DNA from: Nitrosomonas nitrosa
GTDB lineage: Bacteria > Pseudomonadota > Gammaproteobacteria > Burkholderiales > Nitrosomonadaceae
Assembly (NCBI RefSeq): GCF_003051105.1
Contig: NZ_QAOO01000004.1
Location: 114,139 to 178,138, forward strand
DNA: 64,000 nt
Direction: 5' to 3'
The position numbers were made by a program, and so were the translations under genes. Below are positions 1 through 9,065 of the stretch, piece after piece. The notes under the pieces are model-generated. The model saw only the letters and a program-made list of their open reading frames with translations, was not told where the DNA came from and searched no databases. Numbering within the stretch: the first letter of the stretch is position 1; each line of letters opens with the position of its first letter.

Positions 1-1294
1 GTATTTTTGCTTGGTTAAAAGCTTGCCTGCTTTCAGCGACTTGTGCTTCGCCCATCCAGCAGGCGATGAGCGGCTTGTCAAATTTTGCCGCCACCTCGAT
101 CACGGTGCGCGCTACTTCCGATGGCCGGGTCATTGCTTGCGGCGTCAGAATCACGAGCGCACCATCCACTCCTTCATCCTGCAGGCAGTGCGTAACAGCA
201 TGACGGTAACGATCTGCTGTCGCATCGCCGATGATATCCAAGGGATTGCCATGTGACCAGGTCACCGGCAATCCCGCGTTCAAGTCGGATAGCGTCTGCT
301 CGGACAACGTGGCAAGTGCAACACCCAAATCTACCGCCCGATCGCTTGCCATAACGCCAGGCCCACCCCCATTGGTCACGATTGCCAATCGGTTGCCACT
401 TGGGCGAAAATTTGTTGAAAGCGCCTGCGCAGCAGAAAATAGCTGCACGATGGTATTGACCCGCACAACCCCAGCACGCTGCAACGCCGCATCGAATACG
501 TCATCCGCGCCTACCAGCGCACCGGTATGAGAAAAAACGGCTTTTGAGCCCGCTTCGTGACGACCTGCCTTGACCACAAAAATGGGTTTGATCCTCGCCG
601 CTGCGCGTAATGCGCTCATAAAACCACGTGCGCGCTGGACACCTTCGATATACAGCAAGATGCTCTCTGTATGCAAATCGGATGCAAGATAGTCGAGTAT
701 TTCCCCGAAATCCATACCAGCCGCCGTACCCATTGAGATGATGCTAGAAAAGCCGATATCATTCGGTCGCGCCCAGTCCATAATCGCCGTACAGAATGCG
801 CCCGATTGTGAGACCAGAGCCAACCCGCCCGCTTTTGCACCGCCTTTGCTGAAGGTCGCATTCAATCCCACTCGTGGGCAAAGAATGCCGAGACAATTCG
901 GACCAATCAACCGCATGTTATAGCGCTGCGCGTTTTCAATCACGGCACGTTCAAGCGCCACTCCCTGCGGCCCGATCTCTCTAAAACCCGCTGAGAGTAC
1001 CAAAGCAAACCGGACGCCTCGCTTGCCGCAAGACTCGATGATATCCGGCACGGTCGCTGCGCGGGTTATGATGACAGCGAGATCGACAGATTCATCAATC
1101 TGCTCGATACTCGCGTATGCGCGCCGCCCCTGGATTTCATTGTGGTTAGGATTGACGGCATAAAGCCTGCCCTGAAAACCACTTCCCAGCATGTTTTTGT
1201 ATACGATTTCTCCGACCGAATCTATCCGGCTGCTTGCGCCGATGACTGCCACGGACTTGGGAGAAAAAAGGGGACTTAGGTAATGTCTGTTCAT
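1..1294 (-). CDS. ADP-forming acyl-CoA synthetase, possibly Pat-like (partial, C-terminus outside window)
   Basis: An open frame runs from the ATG at 1294 to the window edge, giving 431 codons and no stop. Residues 1-130 form a CoA-binding Rossmann domain (SVAVIGAS near residue 14). Residues 145-300 form the succinyl-CoA-synthetase-like domain, with the sequence FSHTGALVGADD around residues 254-265. H256 matches the phospho-histidine of ADP-forming acetyl-CoA synthetases. The family makes acetyl- or acyl-CoA with ATP, ADP and phosphate. In PatZ/Pka-type proteins the same scaffold is fused to a C-terminal GNAT domain that acetylates lysines. The part that would carry an ATP-grasp or GNAT domain lies outside the window, so the two cannot be separated here. 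The retained histidine favours a catalytic synthetase. The gene is divergent from the permease at 1507. Confidence 0.88.
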   Translation of the reverse strand, partial: MNRHYLSPLFSPKSVAVIGASSRIDSVGEIVYKNMLGSGFQGRLYAVNPNHNEIQGRRAYASIEQIDESVDLAVIITRAATVPDIIESCGKRGVRFALVLSAGFREIGPQGVALERAVIENAQRYNMRLIGPNCLGILCPRVGLNATFSKGGAKAGGLALVSQSGAFCTAIMDWARPNDIGFSSIISMGTAAGMDFGEILDYLASDLHTESILLYIEGVQRARGFMSALRAAARIKPIFVVKAGRHEAGSKAVFSHTGALVGADDVFDAALQRAGVVRVNTIVQLFSAAQALSTNFRPSGNRLAIVTNGGGPGVMASDRAVDLGVALATLSEQTLSDLNAGLPVTWSHGNPLDIIGDATADRYRHAVTHCLQDEGVDGALVILTPQAMTRPSEVARTVIEVAAKFDKPLIACWMGEAQVAESRQAFNQAKI

Positions 1295-1506
1295 CGATCT
1301 TTCTATTTTTGTTTATATTGCAATGACGAGAGCATAGAAAGGTTTCCAGAAAAATCGCGCTGTGCGCGTCTTATTTCATGTATTAGCGCTTATTTCATAC
1401 TATCTCCCTGCCTATTTCATCCTTATGGTAGCACTATTTCTAGTACACTATCTCCCACTGAATTCAAAGCCATTACAGATTAACATTAAGTTGAAGGGGG
1501 AAATCC

Positions 1507-3078
1507 ATGATCTTCTGGCGCGTGAAATCGCTAGACGCTATTCTCGCCACAGCCGAAAAGAAAAGTCTTGATCGTTCTCTCGGTGTATGGCAGCTCACAC
1601 TCCTGGGCGTAGGCGCCATCATCGGAACCGGTATTTTCGTATTGACTGCTGAAGCGGCACAAAAAGCAGGACCAGGCATGATGATTGCTTTTATCATTGC
1701 CGGCTTTGTTTGCGCGGTAGCAGCGCTGTGCTATTCCGAACTTTCTTCGATGGTGCCGGTATCCGGTTCGGCTTATACCTACTCCTATGCCGTACTCGGT
1801 GAATTTATCGCTTGGATGGTCGGCTGGGCATTGATTCTTGAATACTCCGTTGCAGCTGGGGCTGTCGCTGTAGGATGGTCCGGCTATTTCGTGGGTTTAC
1901 TGAGCAATTCCCTTGGCATAGAAATCCCTTTTGCACTTGCGAATGGGCCATTCTCTGGCGGTATCATCAATTTACCTGCCGTTGCTATCTGCGTATTGAT
2001 TGTCGGTCTTCTAGTCATCGGCACACGGGAAAGTGCGGCATTCAATGCCGTGCTGGTAGTAGTCAAGATCGCCGCTCTAACCCTTTTTATCGCACTGGCA
2101 TTTCCTGTCGCCAACATGGAGAATTTTCAGCCATTTTTACCACTGGGCACATCGGGTGTAGTGGCCGCTGCCGCATCGATCTTTTTCGCGTATGTCGGCT
2201 TTGACGCTGTTTCGACCGCTGCGGAAGAAACCAAAGATCCACAACGCAATATCCCCCTCGCGCTCATCGGCTCATTGGGAATATGCACGTTATTCTATCT
2301 CGTCGTCTCGGCGGGTGCGGTGGGAGCAGTTGGCGCACAACCGTTGATGGATGCTGCAGGAAAAGGACTGCAGCCCGGCTCGCTAGCACTCGCTGAGCAA
2401 TGCCAATCACTCGCTGCTGTCGGACAACAACCCATCGTCTGCTCACGGGAAGCGTTGGCACATGTTCTACGGGAAATTGGTTGGGAAAAAGTGGGTAACC
2501 TACTCGGTCTTGCCGCTTTTCTGGCATTACCTTCCGTCATTCTGATGATGCTATTTGGTCAGACGCGTATCTTTTTCGTCATGTCTCGCGACGGGTTGTT
2601 GCCAGAAGTGCTGAGCCGCATCCACGCCCGTTTCAAAACACCGCATATCGTCACGATGGTGACCGGTGTCGGTGTAACTTTTGCTGCAGCTTTCCTGCCG
2701 GTCGGGAAGTTAGCAGATATCTCCAACTCCGGCACTTTGTTTGCCTTTATGGTCGTGGCACTCGCCGTCATGATACTTCGCGTCAGGGATAAAAACCGCC
2801 AACGTCCCTTTCGCACACCTGCCATTTGGTTAGTTGGACCACTGGCTGTAGGTGGTTGCATCACGCTCTTTCTGTTTCTGCCTACGGATGCCAAGCTGGT
2901 CTTTCCGATTTGGACCGGGATCGGTTTGATAGTCTATTTTCTGTATGGTTACCGGAAAAGCCATGTCGCATTGGGTATCGATACCCCCTCGGGAGGCGAA
3001 AACCTCATCGAGCCGATCCGGCCACTCGCAGATTACCATAAAGATACTAAGCATAAAAAGATTGAGGTCGATCAATAA
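1507..3078 (+). CDS. APC-superfamily amino acid permease (CAT/YfnA-like)
   Basis: This 523-residue protein is built almost wholly of hydrophobic helices, about 12. The first carries the family signature GVGAIIGTGIFVLTA near residues 35-49, where APC transporters bind the substrate backbone. The next part, with the P-x-S-G-S-A-Y-T-Y motif around residue 82, is also typical. A longer loop around residues 265-320 contains two cysteines. The likely role is import or exchange of amino acids across the inner membrane; the substrate cannot be read from sequence. The start follows AAGGGGG with good spacing. The deacetylase gene begins 40 nt downstream on the same strand, so the two may be cotranscribed. 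Confidence 0.9.
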   Translation: MIFWRVKSLDAILATAEKKSLDRSLGVWQLTLLGVGAIIGTGIFVLTAEAAQKAGPGMMIAFIIAGFVCAVAALCYSELSSMVPVSGSAYTYSYAVLGEFIAWMVGWALILEYSVAAGAVAVGWSGYFVGLLSNSLGIEIPFALANGPFSGGIINLPAVAICVLIVGLLVIGTRESAAFNAVLVVVKIAALTLFIALAFPVANMENFQPFLPLGTSGVVAAAASIFFAYVGFDAVSTAAEETKDPQRNIPLALIGSLGICTLFYLVVSAGAVGAVGAQPLMDAAGKGLQPGSLALAEQCQSLAAVGQQPIVCSREALAHVLREIGWEKVGNLLGLAAFLALPSVILMMLFGQTRIFFVMSRDGLLPEVLSRIHARFKTPHIVTMVTGVGVTFAAAFLPVGKLADISNSGTLFAFMVVALAVMILRVRDKNRQRPFRTPAIWLVGPLAVGGCITLFLFLPTDAKLVFPIWTGIGLIVYFLYGYRKSHVALGIDTPSGGENLIEPIRPLADYHKDTKHKKIEVDQ

Positions 3079-3118
3079 TGGATTGGTGAGTAATGTATTC
3101 TGCTGAAGGGAGAAAGTC

Positions 3119-4042
3119 ATGTACACCGCCTATATCACCCATCCCGCCTGCCTTGAACACAATATGGGATATGAACACCCAGAATCACCCGAGCGGCTGC
3201 GTGCGATCGAAGATCAATTGATCGCTTCAGGCATCTTGCCGCTCTTGCAGCAGCATGAAGCGCCACGCGCAACCCATGAACAACTCACGCGTGTACATAC
3301 AGAAGATTATCTTCGCACGCTTGAAGCCGTCGCACCCCAACGTGGCTTGATCAGCCTCGATGCCGATACTTTCATGAATCCCTTCACGCTGGAGGCGGCA
3401 TACCGGGCGGCTGGCGCGCTGGTGCTCGCCACCGATCTCGTCATGACCGAAAAAGTGGAAAATGCTTTTTGCAATATCCGGCCGCCTGGGCATCATGCCA
3501 CACGTGATCAGGCCATGGGTTTCTGTTTTTTCAACAATGTCGCGGTCGGAGCAGCCCATGCCATGGCACAACATGGTTTAAAGCGGGTCGCGATCGTGGA
3601 TTTCGATGTTCACCACGGCAATGGCACCGAAGCTATTTTCAAGCATGATTCACACGTCTTGCTGTGCTCAACTTTTCAGCACCCTTTTTATCCCTACTGC
3701 GGAGCAGACAGCAGCAGCGAGCATATTATCAACGTACCCCTTGTTGCGCACGCTGATGGTCAAGCATTTCGTGCCGCGATCACCGATCGCTGGCTACCAG
3801 CATTGGCAGCCTTCCAGCCAGAAATGATCTTTATTTCCGCCGGATTTGATGCCCACCGCGAAGACGACATGGCTTACCTGAATCTAACCGAATCGGACTA
3901 TAGCTGGGTCACCGAGCAGATCCAAACAATTGCCAAACGATACGCTAAGAAGCGGATCGTATCGGCATTGGAAGGGGGTTACGCACTGCACGCGCTTGGC
4001 AGGAGCGCGGCTGCGCATATCAAGGTTTTGTGTGGATTGTAG
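3119..4042 (+). CDS. Class II histone-deacetylase-family protein (acetylpolyamine/protein deacetylase)
   Basis: The 307-residue protein is a single arginase/deacetylase fold. Zinc ligands are D163 and H165 in DFDVHHGNGT and D244 in SAGFDAH. The catalytic histidine pair is H125-H126 in RPPGHHA, and a late glycine-rich LEGGYAL segment supplies the active-site tyrosine. All catalytic residues are present. Bacterial members remove acetyl groups from polyamines, acetyl-lysine or similar amides in the cytoplasm. The substrate here is unknown. The start follows AGGGAG at good spacing. The gene follows the permease by 40 nt and converges with the DUF4231 gene, leaving no spacer between their stop codons. 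Confidence 0.92.
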   Translation: MYTAYITHPACLEHNMGYEHPESPERLRAIEDQLIASGILPLLQQHEAPRATHEQLTRVHTEDYLRTLEAVAPQRGLISLDADTFMNPFTLEAAYRAAGALVLATDLVMTEKVENAFCNIRPPGHHATRDQAMGFCFFNNVAVGAAHAMAQHGLKRVAIVDFDVHHGNGTEAIFKHDSHVLLCSTFQHPFYPYCGADSSSEHIINVPLVAHADGQAFRAAITDRWLPALAAFQPEMIFISAGFDAHREDDMAYLNLTESDYSWVTEQIQTIAKRYAKKRIVSALEGGYALHALGRSAAAHIKVLCGL

Positions 4043-4567
4043 TTATTTTTGGTGATTATGAATATTGGGCACTTTCACACCCTCGAAATACTGCGCCGTT
4101 TCATTGGATACCGCCTCACTCACCGTTTTTGCAAGCTTTTGCAACGCGTCCTGTAACAGCTTCACCCCTTCTTCATCAGTTGCAGCCGCCCTCGCTTCGG
4201 CCGTACGTAACTCCCATTCCGAAAGGGCGAGCTGCAAAGTCAGTTGTGTCTGTGTATAGAGCTGCCACGCTTTCTGCCAATTGAAAAATGCATTAGCAGC
4301 CGCGACTAGCGCGATCAGCCAGGCAAGGATGGAAGCCACTTTCGCTTGCCACTCAGCAGGCGATAGCTGTGTAATAAAGGGCAAGCTAATGCTCAGGAAC
4401 AGCAAAATAAAGCCGCTAGCGCGGAAAGCCATCCGACGGCTCGGCGCGCGCTTCTGGTAAAAATCAATGTACCAAAGCACACTACCCGATGTGGCAGCAT
4501 CCTTAAAAAAACGCTGTTCTTGTAACGCGGAAAGAAAGGCTTCTACTTTGGGTAATGAATTTGTCAT
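4043..4567 (-). CDS. DUF4231/SLATT-like two-helix membrane protein
   Basis: The protein is 174 residues if started at the ATG at 4567, which has AGGAG 12 nt upstream. A TTG at 4597 would add ten residues. It has a short charged N-terminal helix with a YIDFYQKRA segment, two adjacent transmembrane helices at about residues 50-70 and 80-100, and a long helical, probably coiled-coil C-terminal half. This layout matches DUF4231 within the SLATT group, some of which are predicted membrane effectors in bacterial conflict systems. Here it follows a transporter gene by 33 nt and is probably cotranscribed with it. No sensor or nucleotide-cyclase partner is visible. Function is unproven. Confidence 0.65.
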   Translation of the reverse strand: MTNSLPKVEAFLSALQEQRFFKDAATSGSVLWYIDFYQKRAPSRRMAFRASGFILLFLSISLPFITQLSPAEWQAKVASILAWLIALVAAANAFFNWQKAWQLYTQTQLTLQLALSEWELRTAEARAAATDEEGVKLLQDALQKLAKTVSEAVSNETAQYFEGVKVPNIHNHQK

Positions 4568-4600
4568 CGTTAGATTAAACTCCTGATACCTCTTCAAGTA

Positions 4601-5569
4601 TTAAGGTGATAGCGGGAAAAGACGCTTAGGCACCCACCAAAGAAAAACGACCATACCCAACAATTCGACCAGCGATTGAAAAACAATCACCACTGCCACC
4701 CAATCGAAAGGATGTGGCAAAGCAAGCGCAAGCGGCAATACGACGAACGAATTCCGGGTACCCAAGCTGAACGCCAGGGTTCTACCCTGCATCTGTGTAA
4801 GCGCAAACCAATGCGTTAGAACACGCGCTATCACACCCGCGACGAACAAAAAGGCAACGAATAGCGGTAGCAGCCAACCGAGAAAAGATGTTGCCCCAAC
4901 AATGACACTTACCTGGGTAGCCGCAACCAAAAAAATAACAATGGCAAGCAGTGGCACTGGCAACCAGGCTAGCCCATGCAACAAACCACGCCGCTCTTGA
5001 CTACCTCCCACCCATTTCTCCGTCAGATAGGCAGCCAGCAATGGCAGCAGGATCAGGCCGATAAATGCTATAAGCATAGCATCTTGCGCTAAGGTAACGA
5101 CAAGCTCTGCACCCAAAAACACCCATAGATAAACGGGTAACAGCACGATCTGCAATAGCAAGCTGATGGGGGTAAACGCAATTGCCTGCCGGGTATCGCC
5201 ACCACTTAGATGTGTGAATGTGATAAACCAGTCGGTACAGGGAACAAGCAAAACCAGCAGCATGCCTAAGCGGATGGCGGGTTCAGCGGGCGCCAGCAAC
5301 ATCAGTCCCCCTACGACAAAAGGCAATAATATGAAATTACCTACGACAGCCGCCGCTAAAAAATGCGTGTTGATAAATGCCTCACGAGAATGCGTAAGCG
5401 GGATCTGGGCAAACGTTGCATACAGTAACACCCCTAGAACGGGCCAAAGCAGGGCATCCAGAAGTGGCACCCCATGGGAAAATAAAGCGCCTATCACCAT
5501 ACCGCAAACCAACGCTGCCAGGTAGATGATGACTTGGAATTGCTCAAGGGATTGACGTGTGATGAGCAT
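4601..5569 (-). CDS. ACR3/BASS-family transporter (arsenic-resistance-like)
   Basis: This 322-residue integral membrane protein has about ten hydrophobic helices and the BASS-superfamily arrangement. The segment LVLLVPCTDWF near residues 107-117 resembles the conserved Pro-Cys-Thr helix of ACR3 arsenite permeases, whose cysteine is needed for arsenite efflux. A late VELLGMVVFLWW helix carries a membrane glutamate, also a feature of that family. The usual arsR, arsC or arsH neighbours are missing, so arsenite transport is an inference and another anion or organic acid is possible. The start is the ATG at 5569. The gene is followed by the DUF4231 gene. Confidence 0.75.
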   Translation of the reverse strand: MLITRQSLEQFQVIIYLAALVCGMVIGALFSHGVPLLDALLWPVLGVLLYATFAQIPLTHSREAFINTHFLAAAVVGNFILLPFVVGGLMLLAPAEPAIRLGMLLVLLVPCTDWFITFTHLSGGDTRQAIAFTPISLLLQIVLLPVYLWVFLGAELVVTLAQDAMLIAFIGLILLPLLAAYLTEKWVGGSQERRGLLHGLAWLPVPLLAIVIFLVAATQVSVIVGATSFLGWLLPLFVAFLFVAGVIARVLTHWFALTQMQGRTLAFSLGTRNSFVVLPLALALPHPFDWVAVVIVFQSLVELLGMVVFLWWVPKRLFPLSP

Positions 5570-5674
5570 AAGCGCAACAATGAAGATACCGTGTGAAAGC
5601 TTTCATCATAAAGGTGATGCGACTTTTACGTTATTTCTGATATTTCCCAAAATAACCAGCTTGCTTTCAAGTTA

Positions 5675-6331
5675 TTACCGGTTTTCTTGGTTCAAAATCA
5701 GCCCTTCACCGGATTCTTCATGCAAGCCCAGCGCATAGAATACAGCCAAAGCAGCGTAAGCGTCATTTGCCGCGTAAAGAAGTTGGTTGGGTAGTAAATG
5801 CTGTCGCGCCCAATTTGAAGTTGATACAGCCTTTGATTTCCGCAATCGGCGCTGGAGCACAATGGCCACCGCCGCTTTCGCGCCCACCGCTTGACGAAAA
5901 CCGGCCTGTCGAAGCGCAGTTGCCAGATCCAATGTTGATCGCGCTTGTGCACCGTACTTGAGCAGCAAGGCGGCTCGATCAGTCCTGAGACCAAACCCAA
6001 CCTTCACGATTGCTGCTGATTCAAGGATAGCTTTGAAGAATTCATGCGCAGCTGCATTATTGGTCTGGACGATGAACGCACGCTCCCGCATAGCAAACTG
6101 CACAACATGTGGCCCGGTTGAGCGCTCTCCCTTAGCAAAGGTCGGTTTGCTCTCAGTATCGAAGCCGACAAACCGTTCGCGGATCAACTGTTGACGCGCA
6201 TCCTCAAACGCTGCAGTCGTTGTAAGCAGATCAATACGATCTAGCGGCAATCCCGAAAAGGGCTCAAGTTGAGCGATTTCATCCTGGGTCGGACGCCGCG
6301 TGGAGACTGAATTTATCTTGAAATGATGCAT
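5675..6331 (-). CDS. Stand-alone DEDDy 3'-5' exonuclease (RNase D-like fold)
   Basis: The 218-residue protein is a single DnaQ/RNase D-type exonuclease domain. The four acidic residues are visible: D58 and E60 in GFDTESKP, D118 in GLRTDRA, and D190 in YAANDAY. The tyrosine four residues before D190 (Y186) makes it the DEDDy type. There is no HRDC or polymerase domain, so it is much shorter than RNase D. It should remove nucleotides from a 3' end using two metal ions; RNA or DNA preference is not readable. Its start lies only 6 nt after the stop of the small membrane protein gene at 6338, so the two are almost certainly cotranscribed. Confidence 0.82.
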   Translation of the reverse strand: MHHFKINSVSTRRPTQDEIAQLEPFSGLPLDRIDLLTTTAAFEDARQQLIRERFVGFDTESKPTFAKGERSTGPHVVQFAMRERAFIVQTNNAAAHEFFKAILESAAIVKVGFGLRTDRAALLLKYGAQARSTLDLATALRQAGFRQAVGAKAAVAIVLQRRLRKSKAVSTSNWARQHLLPNQLLYAANDAYAALAVFYALGLHEESGEGLILNQENR

Positions 6332-6337
6332 CAGGCT

Positions 6338-6745
6338 TCAGGAATACTTGGCAACATAATGTCCAATGAGAACCAGCCAGCAGATGATCATGACCGAAGG
6401 AATGGCAAAGGCGACCAAGGCCGATACGCTTCCTTTGGCCAGCAACCAATTCGTTTTACGTGCTTCGAGAAGATATCGAACACGCTCATCGATTTCTTCG
6501 AGTTTTTTCATGGCGCTTGCCTCGATCACATGCGTGAGCCAATTCAAGTAAATCCAGATGAGCGATAAAATCAAACCCACGCTCATCAAAACCCAAACAG
6601 GAATGAAAACGGGATTATCGGCAGTGGCCACAAGTGCGGTTGCGGCGAATAACATCGACTGGAAAACCAGCAGAATGTTATTGCGTTGCGCAATTGTCTG
6701 CACTTCAAATTTAACGATATCGTAAAAAAACGCCTTGTCGTTCAT
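6338..6745 (-). CDS. Small three-helix membrane protein of unknown function
   Basis: The protein is 135 residues from the ATG at 6745, preceded by GGGAG. A GTG at 6790 would give 150 residues but has a poorer context. Three hydrophobic helices are visible at about residues 23-42, 46-70 and 105-130, with an amphipathic charged stretch between the second and third (KKLEEIDERVRYLLEARK). I do not recognise the family with confidence. The outline resembles small oligomeric membrane proteins such as RipA-type proteins. It lies directly upstream of the DEDDy exonuclease with a 6-nt gap, which suggests a functional pair. Confidence 0.7.
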   Translation of the reverse strand: MNDKAFFYDIVKFEVQTIAQRNNILLVFQSMLFAATALVATADNPVFIPVWVLMSVGLILSLIWIYLNWLTHVIEASAMKKLEEIDERVRYLLEARKTNWLLAKGSVSALVAFAIPSVMIICWLVLIGHYVAKYS

Positions 6746-7022
6746 CCCCTCTCCCGGGGAAAGTTTATTGTTATTCTTACTGAAAAACACTTTTATGCAC
6801 GATGTATATAACAGAAAAATCGATAGAGGGTTGGTCTGGATTTTAAAAGCCGAAACTGCAAAGGGTTACAGCCTCTCCTGGAACTGTCCAAATTATTGTG
6901 TACCCTATCGCTATGCAAAATCTGGCGAACTCATCGATGAATATTTATGGGTTCAGAGCAACCAAGCAGTTCCTAAGAAAGTGAACACAATAAACCGTTA
7001 AGTTAGTTTCGCAGCTGAACCA

Positions 7023-8675
7023 CTAAAAAATCACATGTATCCGGTTGCGCCCTGCTTTTTTGGCTTCATAAAGCGCATTATCCACACGCGCCAGCAATAA
7101 AGTTGGTGATTTATCTTCGAGCAAACTATGACTAATGCCAATACTGAGGGTTATGGCAATTTTATGCTCTTTTAACTTATTGCCAACCTCGGCAACTTGC
7201 ATACGAATCCTTTCAGCAGTCTTGATGGCGGCATCAGCCGTAGTTTCAGTTAAGATCACGACAAATTCGTCTCCGCCATACCGTGCAGCAAAATCGACAC
7301 TTCGAATCGAGTTAGCCAGCACTTTAGCGACAGCGATTAAAATTTCATCTCCGACGATATGTCCAAGATTGTCGTTGAGTGTTTTAAAATGATCGACATC
7401 GATCATCAGTACCGAAAAAGGCCGTTTATTACGTCCAAACCTTGCAAGCTCATCAGTGAGTACCGCATCGAGCTTGCTTCTATTCAGCAGCCCTGTCATG
7501 CTATCCGTCACTGAAAGTGCCTCCAGCATTTGGTTTTGTTGCCGCATCGCGGCATTAGCCGCCATTATTTCCTCATGATTCTGCTGCAACTTATCGGTCA
7601 TCAGGTTGAACATATTGGCGAGCTGGCCGACCTCATCGCTTTGCTTCACATCGACACGCACATTAAGATCCCCATCGACAATGTGCCGTGTAGCCCCTAT
7701 CAAACTCTCCAACGGTATGACGATAGAACGACCAATATACAAGGCTACTGCGGCAACAATAATGATTAAGACGCTCACGAACCCGAGAAAAAAATTGCGT
7801 AATCTTATCCAAGCCGCATAAATTTCATTGTAGTCCCGTTCCACCAACACAGTTACAGGAAGCATCTTAGGTACATCGAACAGACCAATCACTTTGGGTT
7901 GCGTCAGTCCAGTAAAACTCATCAATTCACCAGGCTTTGCTTTTAATTTCTGCAGCACTGCCTCATCTATCGCCATTGAAGGGGGAATATCCGTTGTACT
8001 TGAAAGCAATACATGGCCCGTCTGACTGAGTAAAACAACTTCTCCTGGGGTAGGATTAAGCGTGTCATCCATGCTATCTCTAAACGCACCAAGATTAAGC
8101 GTGGCAATAATGGTTCCTATGAACGCATCGTCATAGGATAAAATCGGAACAATAATATTGAAGATGGCTGTTTGATATTGCGCATTCCAATGGAGGGAAG
8201 AAGCCCAGACGCCTTCCATCAGCCAATTGTCCTGCTGCAACCGCTGCAGCCAATCTTTTGACAAATCGCCAATATCGGGATCCGATACACTGCTGGCAAT
8301 GACGCGGCCTGTCGCATCGGCCACTGTCAGCTCCAGAATTGAGCCTAGTTTTGCTTGGACCGATCGTAAGAAATGGGCGAGAACTTGCTCTGTCTTCTCA
8401 GCGTCATTGGCAGCAGTATAGTGCTGCATCGCAGACAGACTATTAATAATCAGACTCGATACGGATATCGCACGGATCGCCTGGTCATTCTCGTTGACCC
8501 ACAAATCCAATTCGCGACTGACGTTCCGTGCCAGAGCGCGCAATTCGCGTGTCACATTATGACTGACCAATTCTTCATTTTGCCGGAAAGACAGTAAGCC
8601 AAGCGCTAACGACGGAATAAGCGTAGCAATTACTGAAAAGGTGATAATTTTGTTTTTTATACTTTTCAATCTCAA
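7023..8675 (-). CDS. Membrane-anchored diguanylate cyclase (sensor-HAMP-GGDEF)
   Basis: The 550-residue protein starts with a membrane helix (about residues 9-28), then a periplasmic sensing region of about 260 residues of the dCACHE kind. A second helix follows (about 292-312), then HAMP (about 313-365) and a GGDEF domain (about 395-550). The catalytic GGDEF at residues 467-471 is intact. RSVD at 458-461, five residues before it, fits the RxxD inhibitory site for c-di-GMP feedback. It should make c-di-GMP from GTP in response to a periplasmic ligand and so influence biofilm or motility. The start is a TTG at 8675 with AGGA just upstream; a second TTG six bases inside is possible. It stands alone. 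Confidence 0.93.
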   Translation of the reverse strand: MRLKSIKNKIITFSVIATLIPSLALGLLSFRQNEELVSHNVTRELRALARNVSRELDLWVNENDQAIRAISVSSLIINSLSAMQHYTAANDAEKTEQVLAHFLRSVQAKLGSILELTVADATGRVIASSVSDPDIGDLSKDWLQRLQQDNWLMEGVWASSLHWNAQYQTAIFNIIVPILSYDDAFIGTIIATLNLGAFRDSMDDTLNPTPGEVVLLSQTGHVLLSSTTDIPPSMAIDEAVLQKLKAKPGELMSFTGLTQPKVIGLFDVPKMLPVTVLVERDYNEIYAAWIRLRNFFLGFVSVLIIIVAAVALYIGRSIVIPLESLIGATRHIVDGDLNVRVDVKQSDEVGQLANMFNLMTDKLQQNHEEIMAANAAMRQQNQMLEALSVTDSMTGLLNRSKLDAVLTDELARFGRNKRPFSVLMIDVDHFKTLNDNLGHIVGDEILIAVAKVLANSIRSVDFAARYGGDEFVVILTETTADAAIKTAERIRMQVAEVGNKLKEHKIAITLSIGISHSLLEDKSPTLLLARVDNALYEAKKAGRNRIHVIF

Positions 8676-9065
8676 GATTTCCTGATACAGATCATTTTTA
8701 TACCTACAGAAAACTTATATCTGATCGCATAAAAAACATATATTGATCGTTGATTAATTACCGACTACTTTCTTTCCTCAGCCGAAAAAATGTTAAAAAC
8801 GATTTGCAGTGCCGCTGCAGCCACCCAAAAGTGGTACAGAACCGTATTCTCACTTTGCATCGTTTACTTTGAATGCTTTTTCCAGAACGCCCGCAAGCCA
8901 GCCTTGAAAGATCAAGTTTAAAATCAGCGCATTTCGTTACTTGCAAGCGTCAAAAAATTTATCGGTCTTATTTTTATCGAGTGTACGTATTCTATCTTAT
9001 TTTTTGATTAATTCTCCGCTTACTTCTGCCTGCCAGGCTACAAACCCCAACAAAATCCATCCTCC
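8676..9065. other. Intergenic region, no gene recognised
   Basis: These 390 bases lie between the start of the cyclase gene and the end of the glycosyltransferase gene, both on the minus strand. A 62-codon minus-strand frame (8758-8946) is Cys/Arg-rich, lacks a convincing ribosome-binding site and resembles nothing known. I see no strong terminator hairpin or tRNA. The part next to 8675 probably holds the cyclase promoter. Confidence 0.5.

Noticed and set aside
6735..7001. 88-codon plus-strand frame opposite the start of the small membrane protein
   Set aside because: It is antisense to a better supported start and runs through low-complexity spacer; no homologous features seen.
8758..8946. 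62-codon minus-strand frame between the cyclase and glycosyltransferase genes
   Set aside because: No ribosome-binding site and no resemblance to known small proteins.
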